Shown piece by piece: positions 8,106-16,332 of a stretch of 37,293 nt of DNA. Both the position numbers and the translations under genes were made by a program. Under the pieces are notes generated by a model that was not told the DNA's origin, ran no database searches, and saw nothing but the letters and a program-made list of their open reading frames with translations. Positions within the stretch are counted from its first letter, which is position 1. Every line of letters starts with the position of its first letter. Where the stretch lies: contig QKEK01000308.1 of NCBI GenBank assembly GCA_003251775.1, positions 1-37,293 of the forward strand. Reading direction: 5' to 3'. This DNA is from Clostridia bacterium (lineage in GTDB: Bacteria; Bacillota; Clostridia; DSM-8532; SZUA-474).

Positions 8106-8177
8106 CATAACTGCTTACTTGTACTATTTGTTTTCGTTAAGTATAATAATAGGAGTATTTACGAGCAGGCAGTTATG
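8106..8177. repeat. Inverted repeat flanking the recombinase promoter
   Basis: CATAACTGC (8106-8114) and GCAGTTATG (8169-8177) are perfect 9-bp inverted arms around the promoter at 8119-8147. The left arm is also part of a small palindrome (GTTAT-TGC-ATAAC). It could be an operator or a recombinase-binding site. Confidence 0.5.
8119..8147 (+). promoter_or_regulatory. Promoter of the serine recombinase gene
   Basis: TTGTAC (8119-8124), a 17-base spacer and TATAAT (8142-8147), 60 bases before the recombinase TTG start. The -10 box is perfect; the -35 box matches four of six positions. Confidence 0.5.
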
Positions 8178-8206
8178 TTGTTTCATGATAGTGGGAGGGA
8201 AGCATC

Positions 8207-9802
8207 TTGAAGCAGCATGATAGGCATATTGTTGGCATATATTGCAGACTATCAAGGGATGATGATAATGATTCAGAGAGTGAAAGCATTGCCAACCAAA
8301 AAAAAATGATTACTAGATATGTTAGAGAAAGAGGGTGGAGTATACACGATTTCTATGTAGATGACGGCGTAAGTGGTACAACCTTTAATAGACCTGAGTT
8401 TATGAGAATGATAAAGGACATTGATGATAACAAGCTAAATACTGTTATTACAAAAGATTTATCCAGATTAGGCAGGGATTATATACTTACTGGTCACTAT
8501 ATTGAAATATACTTTCCCGAAAAAAACATCAGGTATATTGCTATTAATGATGGCATAGATACTGATAATAGTGATAATGACATAGCACCGTTCAAGAACA
8601 TACTAAATGAAATGTATGCAAAGGATATATCTAAAAAGGTTCGTGCAGCTTTTAAAACAAAGGCGGAGAATGGTGAATTCATTGGAGCTTTTGCACCGTA
8701 TGGATATATGAAGCATCCAGAGGATAAGAACAAGCTTGTAGTCAATAAAGATACTGTTGGTATTGTAAAGAGGATATTCTCCATGGCGGCACAGGGCTAT
8801 GGACTTAATCGAATATCTAGAGTGCTTAATTTAGAGGAAATACCTAATCCAACTATGTATGCTAGAGAAAGTGGTTTAAATTACGTTAATAACCTTAGGA
8901 TGAATAAGACATATTACTGGACAAACACAACAATCAGAAAAATGCTAAACAACAAGGTATATATTGGTGTACTAGCTCAAGGGAAACAGAGAACCAAGTC
9001 CTTCAAATGCAAAAAGAAGGTGAACAGGGACGAAAAGGACTGGATAGAAGTTGAGAATTGCCACGAGCCCATTATAAATAAAGAGCTTTGGGAAACAGTA
9101 CAGAAAAAGCTAAAGGTAAGAAAACGCTCGATGAGTAATGGTATGACTCACCTTTTTTCAGGGCTTATAAAGTGTGAAGATTGTGGAAGATTCATGGCTT
9201 TGGGAAGAAAGAGTAATGGGTATATGTATTTTGTTTGTGGCACATACAAAAACTATGGACCTGATCACTGCTCAAGGCATGGCATAAACTATGAATTCCT
9301 TTATAATATAGTTATGGAGGACATAAGATATCATGCTAGACTAGCAGAGTGTAATGAAGATGCTATTGTTCAGAAGCTCATGTCAGTAACAAAAACGAGT
9401 AGAGAGAGCCTGAGAGATTCCATTAAGAAGGAATACCAAGCACTTGACAAACGAAACATAGAGATAGACAATATATATAAGCAGATGTATGAAGACAGGA
9501 TACGGGGAAAGCTTACTGACGCAAGATTTGACCAGCTTTGTATTAAGTATGATGAAGAGCAGCAGAGGCTGACTACCAAGCTATGCAGGCTGAATGAAAA
9601 GCTTGAAGAGCTTGAGCTTACATCAAATGATATAGACTACTGGATAGATACAGTTAGAAACTATACTGAAATTGCTGAGCTGGATAAAACAATTGTCAAT
9701 GAGTTAATTGATAAAATTACAATAGGTGAAAAGAAAGAAGTAGATGGAAATATGGTTCAAGAAATCAATATTTCATACAAATTTGTGGGTTGTATAGGCT
9801 GA
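8207..9802 (+). CDS. Large serine recombinase (TnpX/integrase type)
   Basis: This 531-residue site-specific recombinase cuts and rejoins att sites of an integrative element through a serine nucleophile. The resolvase domain occupies about residues 8-155: S16 in YCRLSRDDD is the catalytic serine, followed by the typical DDGVSGTTFNRPEF and KDLSRLGRDY arginine motifs. The recombinase domain follows (PYGYMKHP, TTIRKMLNNKVYIGV), then a zinc ribbon (KCEDCGRFM...YFVCGTY....HCSRH) and a long charged coiled coil (about residues 400-475). TTG 8207 has GGGAGGGA 7 bases upstream. The length is typical of clostridial transposon recombinases such as TnpX of Tn4451. The gene looks intact. It stops just before a 5'-truncated deacetylase gene, the usual place for a recombinase at one end of its element. 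Confidence 0.93.
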   Translation: MKQHDRHIVGIYCRLSRDDDNDSESESIANQKKMITRYVRERGWSIHDFYVDDGVSGTTFNRPEFMRMIKDIDDNKLNTVITKDLSRLGRDYILTGHYIEIYFPEKNIRYIAINDGIDTDNSDNDIAPFKNILNEMYAKDISKKVRAAFKTKAENGEFIGAFAPYGYMKHPEDKNKLVVNKDTVGIVKRIFSMAAQGYGLNRISRVLNLEEIPNPTMYARESGLNYVNNLRMNKTYYWTNTTIRKMLNNKVYIGVLAQGKQRTKSFKCKKKVNRDEKDWIEVENCHEPIINKELWETVQKKLKVRKRSMSNGMTHLFSGLIKCEDCGRFMALGRKSNGYMYFVCGTYKNYGPDHCSRHGINYEFLYNIVMEDIRYHARLAECNEDAIVQKLMSVTKTSRESLRDSIKKEYQALDKRNIEIDNIYKQMYEDRIRGKLTDARFDQLCIKYDEEQQRLTTKLCRLNEKLEELELTSNDIDYWIDTVRNYTEIAELDKTIVNELIDKITIGEKKEVDGNMVQEINISYKFVGCIG

Positions 9803-9815
9803 CAGAGTAAGCTGA

Positions 9816-10457
9816 CAAAGCTATATATATAACAATGCAATACACTCAAACCAAAAGTATCCTTACATCAATGCACACTGGGGGGCTGATGATATACCAG
9901 ATATTATTAATACCCTAAACGAAAACCAAGTAAAGGCAAGCTTCTTTTTACAGGGTGTATGGGCTGAAAAATTCCCTGAAGCAGTAAAATTAATCTCTGA
10001 AAATGGTCATGATCTTGCTAATCATTCATATTCACATTTCAGAATGAATAGTTTAGGGTTAGATAAAATAAAAGACGAAATTATTAGATGTGATGAGGTT
10101 TTACAAAAATATACCGATAAGAAGATAGAGCTATTCAGACCTCCATATGGTGAGTACAATAATAATGTTGTATCAGTAGCAGAACAAAATGGAAAATATG
10201 TAATTCAGTGGGACGTTGATAGCCTTGACTGGAAACCAGGTATTACTCAGCAGACAATAATGGAGCGGATAATGAAGCGAGTAAAATCAGGGTCAATACT
10301 ATTATTTCACAATGATACACCACATACCGCAAAGATGTTGCCTACAATTATATTAGCATTAAAAGAACAGGGATACTCTTTTACCCCTGTTTCAGAATTA
10401 ATATTGAGAGAGGGTTATACAATTGATGTTGAAGGGAGGCAAAAGCATAAGGAATAG
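9816..10457 (+). pseudogene. Polysaccharide deacetylase (NodB domain), 5' truncated
   Basis: The frame is open from 9816 and clearly homologous from about 9870 on. GADDIPDIINTL is followed by ASFFLQG, the metal-binding HSYSH, the RPPYGEY motif, WDVDSLDWKPG and the catalytic-histidine block SILLFHNDTPHT. These are NodB-domain motifs of peptidoglycan or chitin-type deacetylases such as the PdaB group, which normally carry an N-terminal membrane anchor. Here everything before the first metal-binding motif is missing. Where SFDAAW-like sequence is expected, the text reads YINAHW, so the first catalytic aspartate is an asparagine. There is no in-frame start with a ribosome binding site; the first ATG (10044) would drop the first motif. 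It is best read as the right half of a gene split by insertion of the recombinase-bearing element. Confidence 0.8.
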
Positions 10458-11210
10458 TCAAGTAATGCTTGTTCCCCAGATAGCTACCGATTGATCCTGA
10501 TTAAGAGCTATAAAGCTTTGACCATTCCATGTCAAAGTAGTTTGAGCTAGCCCCAAAGAGTCCGCACTGTATTTTCCAGTTATTCTTTGTAGTGCAAATA
10601 ATTCATATACTCCATCTCGTTGAATATCAATGGGGTATAGGGTGTTTAATCCAGATACGTACCCTTTTGTAGGATTTTTTAATTTGCCATTTTCACTATA
10701 AAGCTCTGATAAATAGGATTGGTCTCTATTCTTGATGTCAATGACAAATAATTTGCCTAGGGTTTTGTTTATTACTTCAACCTGATAGTTATCAATATAT
10801 GTAGCATCATAATTGTAGTATTTATTGAAAAGTTCGTAGTCAAATAGTTTCTGGGCTTTATTATTTAAAAAAGAAAAAATATAATAATACCCAAAACCAC
10901 CACTTCCACCAGAGTCAATACTGACTAAAATGTCATTAACCTTATTTCCAGTGAAATCTCCAAGAAAAACAGTTGGATTATACCCCGCATTAGCTGTAAT
11001 TTGAATTTTATAGCTGTAATGTGTTGCACCGTCATTTATTATAAGCATTATATTATCTGAAAAGGGACTTTGTACCCCAAAGGGTTTATTACCAACTAGA
11101 TAAATGTTATCGGGAATTTTATCACCGTTAACATCACCACTAATAGAGTATAAAACATAGGTTTTGTTATTTGCTTGAGGACTCATACTATCAATAGAAG
11201 ATATATACAT
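10458..11210 (-). CDS. VCBS/FG-GAP-like repeat protein of unknown function
   Basis: A 250-residue protein with calcium-loop-like repeats: GDVNGDKIPDNIYL near residue 25, LGDFTGNKVNDILVSIDSGG near residue 83, and DIQRDGVYELFAL near residue 205. These are characteristic of a small Firmicutes family of FG-GAP/VCBS-type beta-propeller proteins. There is no signal peptide or membrane segment, so it is probably cytoplasmic or spore-associated; the function is not known. ATG 11210 has AGGAGG about 6 bases upstream. Its stop directly abuts the stop of the deacetylase fragment (10457/10458), so the genes converge with no room for a separate terminator. The gene is complete, placing it on the chromosomal side of the element boundary. 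Confidence 0.8.
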   Translation of the reverse strand: MYISSIDSMSPQANNKTYVLYSISGDVNGDKIPDNIYLVGNKPFGVQSPFSDNIMLIINDGATHYSYKIQITANAGYNPTVFLGDFTGNKVNDILVSIDSGGSGGFGYYYIFSFLNNKAQKLFDYELFNKYYNYDATYIDNYQVEVINKTLGKLFVIDIKNRDQSYLSELYSENGKLKNPTKGYVSGLNTLYPIDIQRDGVYELFALQRITGKYSADSLGLAQTTLTWNGQSFIALNQDQSVAIWGTSIT

Positions 11211-11449
11211 AAAAGCCTCCTAGTTTTTTATATCCTAAATATATTTGTAATTCTGCTACATTATATGATTGACAATAAATTTTTGCGAATAGCAATAATC
11301 ACTGCTGTAATATAGATAATATAAAATATAAAATAAAAAGTATTTATATTAATCTATTAATGGTGTATAATTTTTTTAGGTAAGGTAATGTGTACTTCAT
11401 AGTACATAGTATATATTACTAATAAAGAATAGATTAGTGGGTGAAAAGT

Positions 11450-11779
11450 ATGAAAATGGTAATTGCGGTTGTTAGTGACGACGATGGCGTAGCTTTAATG
11501 GATGCTCTTAATAATGAGGGCTTTGGAGCAACAAAGCTTTGCTCAACTGGGGGGTTTCTAAAGGCAGGGAATACTACTGTATTAGTAGGAACAGAAGATG
11601 AAAAGGTAGATAAGGTATTGGAAATTATAAAAAAATCATCTTCCTCACATTCCAAATTAATATCAACAGCACAAATGCCAGGGTATACTGGTGCGGCAAA
11701 CTTGGCAATGCCTGTTGAGGTTAAGGTTGGGGGGGCAACTGTTTTTGTACTGGATGTTGAGAGATTTGAAAAATACTAG
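11450..11779 (+). CDS. darA: Cyclic-di-AMP receptor DarA (PstA, PII-like)
   Basis: A 109-residue cytoplasmic signal protein of the PII-like DarA/PstA (YaaQ) family, which binds c-di-AMP as a trimer. The N-terminus (KMVIAVVSDDDGVALMDAL), the ligand-loop motif TGGFLKAGNTTVLVG (about residues 32-46), and the C-terminal strand (VEVKVGGATVFVLDV) match the family along its whole length. ATG 11450 gives the usual start; the frame also allows GTG 11441, three codons earlier. A TATAAT at 11366-11371 lies upstream with a poor -35 (TTTATA, 17-base spacer). In Bacillus the gene sits near tmk and holB; here it is followed after 62 bases by an MFS permease gene on the same strand. Its downstream target is unknown in the family. 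Confidence 0.92.
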   Translation: MKMVIAVVSDDDGVALMDALNNEGFGATKLCSTGGFLKAGNTTVLVGTEDEKVDKVLEIIKKSSSSHSKLISTAQMPGYTGAANLAMPVEVKVGGATVFVLDVERFEKY

Positions 11780-11841
11780 TATCTAAGCGATATACAAAAG
11801 AACAAGACAATAAAATTTACATAGGGAAGAAGTGTGGGGGA

Positions 11842-13146
11842 ATGGACACTGGACAAAAATCATCCGACAATAAATCTACAATGAGCGTAAGGGAGAAGAA
11901 TCGTTTATATTCAATTTATGAGGGGTGCTCTGGTAGGGCTATATTTAATCTAACTAGTGGTGCTTTTTTTGTTGGTTTTCTAAAATATATAGGTGCAAGT
12001 GATGCACTCTGCGGGAAGATTGCAGCAATTCCAGTATTAACAGCTATGATACAGTTTATTTCACCAATTTTTATAGAAAGATTAAGCTGGAAATTGACTT
12101 TGATTACTATTGGAAGTTTTTTTCATAGATTTTTACTATTCTCAATGATAATAATACCATTGCTACCGATAAGTGTAAATTCAAAGCTGGTAGTTGTTTC
12201 AATTATATATTTTATTTCATATTTGCTAATAGGTTTCATTATGCCAGCAATTTCTAATCTAATTGTAAGCTCTGTTCCACAGAATATCCGGGGTAAGTAT
12301 TTTGGAATAAGGGAGTCATATATACTTTTGTATTCAACGGTGGTTACATTAATATTAGGAAAGGTATTAGATGTTTTTAAGGATAACGGAAATCAATATA
12401 CAGGGTATATTATTATATTTATTATTATTTTATTTAATAATATAATTAATACTTGGGCATTTGCAAAAACTAAAGAGGTTAGAATACGCCCAAATCCTAA
12501 TATTATTAAGCTAAAGGATGTATTCACCATTCCTGTTAAGGATAAAAGGTTTAGGAAAATAATTATAATGTTCACGCTATGGAGCGTTGGTTTACAATTC
12601 GGTGCACAGTTTTTTGGTATATATCAGGTGTCTACACTTGAGCTATCCTACACCTATATAAGTACAAATACAATGATTTTCTCCATTTCCTATTGGTTTG
12701 CAACCAGAATATGGGGAAAGCTTGCAGATAAAAGGTCATGGATGTATACCTCTTTGCTTTCAATTGGGTTATTAGGTGTAGTTCATTTTTCATGGCTGTT
12801 TGTATTTAAAGGGACAATGCTTATTTATATACTAGTACCATTCCTGCATATTTTGGCTGGTATTGCTTGGGGTGGTATTAATATTTCTATATTTAACATT
12901 CAATTTGATTATACTCCAAATGAAGGGCGTACGCTTTACCTTGGCTTTAATGCAGCCTTCAGTGGAGCAATTGGGTATATTGCTGCATATTTTTCATCAG
13001 AATTGGTTGGAGCTTTTGAGGGTTTTAAAACATATATGTTAGGAGTCCCCATTACTATTACACAAATAGTTTTATCTGGTTCAGGTGTTATTATTAGCTT
13101 ATGTGCCATATATATATTTGTTTTTCTTAAAGAGAAAAGTGCATAG
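11842..13146 (+). CDS. Major facilitator superfamily transporter
   Basis: A 434-residue integral membrane protein with about eleven or twelve hydrophobic segments and a charged cytoplasmic N-terminus of roughly 25 residues. It has MFS-like architecture: two six-helix halves joined by a loop rich in basic residues around residues 205-235. The loop after helix 2 (IFIERLSWKLT) and the ADKRSW segment in the second half are MFS-type turns. The start ATG 11842 follows GTGGGGGA. No substrate-specific motif was recognised. It lies 62 bases downstream of darA and may share its transcript. It is followed by a short GTTGCT/AGCGAC stem near 13180, too weak to call a terminator. Confidence 0.8.
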   Translation: MDTGQKSSDNKSTMSVREKNRLYSIYEGCSGRAIFNLTSGAFFVGFLKYIGASDALCGKIAAIPVLTAMIQFISPIFIERLSWKLTLITIGSFFHRFLLFSMIIIPLLPISVNSKLVVVSIIYFISYLLIGFIMPAISNLIVSSVPQNIRGKYFGIRESYILLYSTVVTLILGKVLDVFKDNGNQYTGYIIIFIIILFNNIINTWAFAKTKEVRIRPNPNIIKLKDVFTIPVKDKRFRKIIIMFTLWSVGLQFGAQFFGIYQVSTLELSYTYISTNTMIFSISYWFATRIWGKLADKRSWMYTSLLSIGLLGVVHFSWLFVFKGTMLIYILVPFLHILAGIAWGGINISIFNIQFDYTPNEGRTLYLGFNAAFSGAIGYIAAYFSSELVGAFEGFKTYMLGVPITITQIVLSGSGVIISLCAIYIFVFLKEKSA

Positions 13147-13273
13147 ATTAAGGGAAATATAAGCAAATATAGGGAAATGTGTTGCTCGTAGCGACAAAAA
13201 ATAATATAATTCGTGTATTAAGAAAAAGTATTCTTTTAAGTTTATTGAGAGTATATATTTTAAGGAGCGAATT

Positions 13274-14806
13274 ATGTTAAGTAATATTAAAAGCTGTGCA
13301 ATTAGTGGTATTGAGGGTAGCTTAATAGAAGTAGAGACCGACATATCAAAAGGGATTCCTGCCTTTGATATTGTTGGACTTGCTGGCACAGCAGTAAAAG
13401 AAGCTAAGGAGCGAGTGCGAGCTGCAATTCGAAATACTGGTAGGGAATTTCCAGTTAAGAGAGTAACCATTAATTTGGCACCTGCGTATGTCAGAAAAGA
13501 AGGCACTGAATTTGATTTACCAATAGCAATCGGTATACTTACTGCGTTCCAACAAATTGATTCTATTAAGGCTCGAGGCTGTATGTTTCTTGGTGAATTA
13601 GCACTTGATGGAGAAATCCGACCAGTAAGAGGTGCACTCTCGGCGGCAGTATGTGCATTGGAGAACAATATTAGTACTCTTGTTTTACCAACTGAAAACT
13701 GTATTGAGGCATCTATAATTGAAGGAATACAGATCATTCCTGTAGCAAATCTTAGGGAAGTTATTGATTTTTTAAATGGACTTTCCGAGAAAGTAGCTGT
13801 TAAGACAAATTTTAATGACATAAAAAATGATTTTGCTATTGAACAGTCGAATGATTTTTCTGATATAAAAGGTCAATACGTTGCGAAAAGAGCATTGGAG
13901 GTAGCAGCCTCAGGGGCACATAATATTATTATGACAGGCTCACCTGGGTGTGGTAAGACTATGCTTGCAAAAAGGCTACCTACAATACTACCGTCTTTAA
14001 GCTTTGATGAAGCAATGGAGGTAACTAAAATATATAGTGTAGCAGGTCTACTTAATAAAAACCAAAGAATAATGACACAAAGACCCTTCAGAAATCCACA
14101 TCATACTATTACAATACCAGGCTTAATTGGTGGAGGTGCTATACCAAAACCCGGCGAGGTAAGTCTAGCACATTACGGTGTTCTCTTTCTTGATGAAATG
14201 CCAGAATTCTCAAAAAATGCATTAGAGGTTTTAAGACAGCCCTTAGAGGATGGATATGCAACAATATCTAGGCTGAATTCAACTGTAAAATTCCCATCAA
14301 AAAACATGCTGGTGGCAGCATGTAACCCTTGTATATGTGGAAACTATTTTGATGAAAAAAGGGAATGTAGCTGTACACCCTTACAAATAAAGAACTATCA
14401 AGGTAGGATATCAGGTCCCTTGCTCTCAAGGCTTGATATTCAAATAGATGTACCTTCGATTGATTATACTGATATAGAGAGTAATGAGCTAGGTGAAAGC
14501 TCATATGAAATAAAACAGAGGGTAGAAAGAGTCAGAGAAATACAAAAGGGGAGATATAAGGGCTATAATATACTTACTAATTCTGAGCTATCAGCAGCTT
14601 ATATAAAAAAATTCTGCGAATTAGAATCTGAGGCTAGAAAGCTACTTAAAAGCTCATTTGAACGATTAGGACTAAGTGCAAGAACCTATGACAGAATAAT
14701 GAAGGTAAGCAGGACAATAGCTGATATGGCTGATAGCAATCTGATCAGAGTAGAGCATATAGCTGAGGCTATACAATATAGAAGCCTTGATAGAAGAGGG
14801 GGATAG
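13274..14806 (+). CDS. comM: YifB/ComM-family Mg-chelatase-like AAA+ ATPase
   Basis: A 510-residue AAA+ protein. The N-terminal third (to about residue 175) is the Lon-protease-like fold of the family (ETDISKGIPAFDIVGLAGTAVKEAKERVRAA). The ATPase core has Walker A GSPGCGKT (residues 222-229) and Walker B VLFLDEMPEF, then the cysteine motif ACNPCICGNY and the C-terminal Mg-chelatase helical domain. ComM of other bacteria is a branch-migration helicase that helps integrate single-stranded DNA during natural transformation. dprA follows after 3 bases, so the two form a DNA-uptake/recombination pair, an arrangement common in Clostridia. ATG 13274 has AAGGAGCG about 8 bases upstream. Confidence 0.93.
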   Translation: MLSNIKSCAISGIEGSLIEVETDISKGIPAFDIVGLAGTAVKEAKERVRAAIRNTGREFPVKRVTINLAPAYVRKEGTEFDLPIAIGILTAFQQIDSIKARGCMFLGELALDGEIRPVRGALSAAVCALENNISTLVLPTENCIEASIIEGIQIIPVANLREVIDFLNGLSEKVAVKTNFNDIKNDFAIEQSNDFSDIKGQYVAKRALEVAASGAHNIIMTGSPGCGKTMLAKRLPTILPSLSFDEAMEVTKIYSVAGLLNKNQRIMTQRPFRNPHHTITIPGLIGGGAIPKPGEVSLAHYGVLFLDEMPEFSKNALEVLRQPLEDGYATISRLNSTVKFPSKNMLVAACNPCICGNYFDEKRECSCTPLQIKNYQGRISGPLLSRLDIQIDVPSIDYTDIESNELGESSYEIKQRVERVREIQKGRYKGYNILTNSELSAAYIKKFCELESEARKLLKSSFERLGLSARTYDRIMKVSRTIADMADSNLIRVEHIAEAIQYRSLDRRGG

Positions 14807-14809
14807 CTT

Positions 14810-15913
14810 ATGAGTGATATAAAGAATAAACTATATTGGGTTTGGATATCAGGATTATTTTCCTTGAGCCTAAGAGAAAAAGTTGATATATTAAAGCATT
14901 TTAAAACCCCAGAAGAGCTGTGGAGAGCAGATAAAATAGAGCTAGCAGCTTTATCTTGGATGACTCCAAAGAAATTGGGTGAAATATTAGATAAAGCAAG
15001 AAGAGACAGTGCAAAATACTATCTTGAAATAATCGAACAGGAGAAAATGGATATTATATCTATTCAGGATAGTAGATATCCTGTTATGTTAAGGAATATA
15101 TATGATCCTCCCGTTGTAGTATATGTCAAAGGGACATTATACGAGGAGCAGGTGGCAATATCCATCGTTGGCTCAAGAAAAGCTTCCAGATACGGGCTTG
15201 AGGTGGCAGAAAAGCTAGCCTATGAGCTTTCAGAAAGGGGAGTCGCTATTGTTAGTGGCATGGCAAGAGGAATAGATACAGCCGCACATAAAGGGGCTTT
15301 GAAACGTAAGGGGAGAACTATAGCTGTTTTAGGATGTGGATTAGACATAGTATATCCTCCTGAGAATAAGCTATTAAAGCAAGAAATTGAGGAAACAGGG
15401 GCAGTTATTACTGAGTATCTCCCTGGTGTACCTCCTTTGGCATTTAATTTTCCTGTACGAAACAGGATAATAAGTGGTTTGTCCGTAGGAGTTGTTATAG
15501 TTGAGGCGAAAGAAAAAAGTGGTTCGCTAATTACTGCTAATCTTGCTCTTGAGCAAAACAGGGATGTGTTTGCAATACCTGGGAATATTAATTTAATGAA
15601 CAGTAGAGGAACCAATAAGCTTTTAAAGGAGGGTGCAAAGCTAGTATTATCTGTTTCAGATATTTTGGAGGATTATCAATTTACAAGCTATGTACAAAAG
15701 GCACGTAAAACTAAGCATTCATATATAAATGATATATTAGACGAAAAGGAGCATACGGTTTTAAGTATTGTAGAAATAGAAGAAAGTTGTATAGATATAA
15801 TTTCTGAAAAAAGTGGTATTTCTTTAAACGAGTTAAATTATATAATGCTCAATTTAGAGATTAAGGGCTTGCTAACAAAGCTTCCAGGTAACAGGTATGT
15901 AAGTAGATTGTAA
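14810..15913 (+). CDS. dprA: DNA-processing protein DprA (Smf)
   Basis: A 367-residue protein that binds incoming single-stranded DNA and loads RecA onto it. The N-terminal helical (SAM/HhH-like) part covers about residues 1-75. The Rossmann-like core carries SIVGSRKASRYG, GVAIVSGMARGIDTAAH and AVLGCGLDIVYPPEN, the diagnostic DprA blocks, then FPVRNRIISGLS and SGSLITANLALEQNRDVFAIPGN. The last 60 residues are a winged helix. It starts 3 bases after comM. topA and trmFO follow after a 419-bp gap, the dprA-topA-trmFO order known from Bacillus. No truncation is seen. Confidence 0.95.
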   Translation: MSDIKNKLYWVWISGLFSLSLREKVDILKHFKTPEELWRADKIELAALSWMTPKKLGEILDKARRDSAKYYLEIIEQEKMDIISIQDSRYPVMLRNIYDPPVVVYVKGTLYEEQVAISIVGSRKASRYGLEVAEKLAYELSERGVAIVSGMARGIDTAAHKGALKRKGRTIAVLGCGLDIVYPPENKLLKQEIEETGAVITEYLPGVPPLAFNFPVRNRIISGLSVGVVIVEAKEKSGSLITANLALEQNRDVFAIPGNINLMNSRGTNKLLKEGAKLVLSVSDILEDYQFTSYVQKARKTKHSYINDILDEKEHTVLSIVEIEESCIDIISEKSGISLNELNYIMLNLEIKGLLTKLPGNRYVSRL

Positions 15914-15993
15914 TATAATAAAACTTCCATGTAGTAGCTATTTTCAAGCATTTTTAGTTGTTACATATTTATACATAATTACACACAATAGGG

Positions 15994-16025
15994 GCACTGT
16001 TTTTGTATTTTACTCAAAACAGTGC
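15994..16025. terminator. Hairpin after dprA, possible terminator
   Basis: GCACTGTTTT (15994-16003) and AAAACAGTGC (16016-16025) form a perfect 10-bp stem. No U tract follows on the plus strand, so efficient intrinsic termination is uncertain. Confidence 0.5.
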
Positions 16026-16078
16026 ATAATAGCGTATAAATATACTAGAACGCAATCTCCTCATTTTTAAAAAAAATA

Positions 16079-16107
16079 TTTACAAATTGATATTTGCATG
16101 GTAATAT
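16079..16107 (+). promoter_or_regulatory. Possible topA promoter
   Basis: TTTACA (16079-16084), a 17-base spacer and TAATAT (16102-16107). Both boxes deviate from consensus, and in such A/T-rich DNA this could be chance. Confidence 0.35.
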
Positions 16108-16332
16108 TAAAACTGTTTTAGTGTATAAGTATAAAGTATTATTAGGAACATATTAATAAATAACTTAGACTTATATTGTTTGAAGATAATCATATTTAAT
16201 GTAAGACACTTGTCTTGTCTGTTATCTTTAATAATGTTGTTAACACAAAGTTATAATTGTGAGAATAACAAGGTTCTTTATATAATATAAGGAGTTATAA
16301 ATGTTCTATATGTAGTATGCGGAGGAAAAGTT

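Larger units (their letters stand above)
15914..16332. other. 419-bp intergenic region between dprA and topA
   Basis: No coding frame was found. It holds a 10-bp hairpin (15994-16025), a possible promoter at 16079-16107, a small AAGAC/GTCTT palindrome near 16203-16216, and a long A/T-rich stretch. The large gap suggests that topA has its own promoter and an untranslated leader of roughly 200 bases. Confidence 0.6.

Noticed and set aside
13099-13821. 240-residue open frame on the minus strand overlapping yifB/comM
   Set aside because: It is antisense to the conserved N-terminal domain of comM, has no ribosome binding site or recognisable motif, and is a shadow of that gene's codon pattern.
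16255-16285. Third copy of the hairpin repeat of 1700/28500 upstream of topA, in reverse
   Set aside because: Only AATAACAAGGTTCTT resembles the reverse of the right flank; the stem itself is absent, so it is probably chance.
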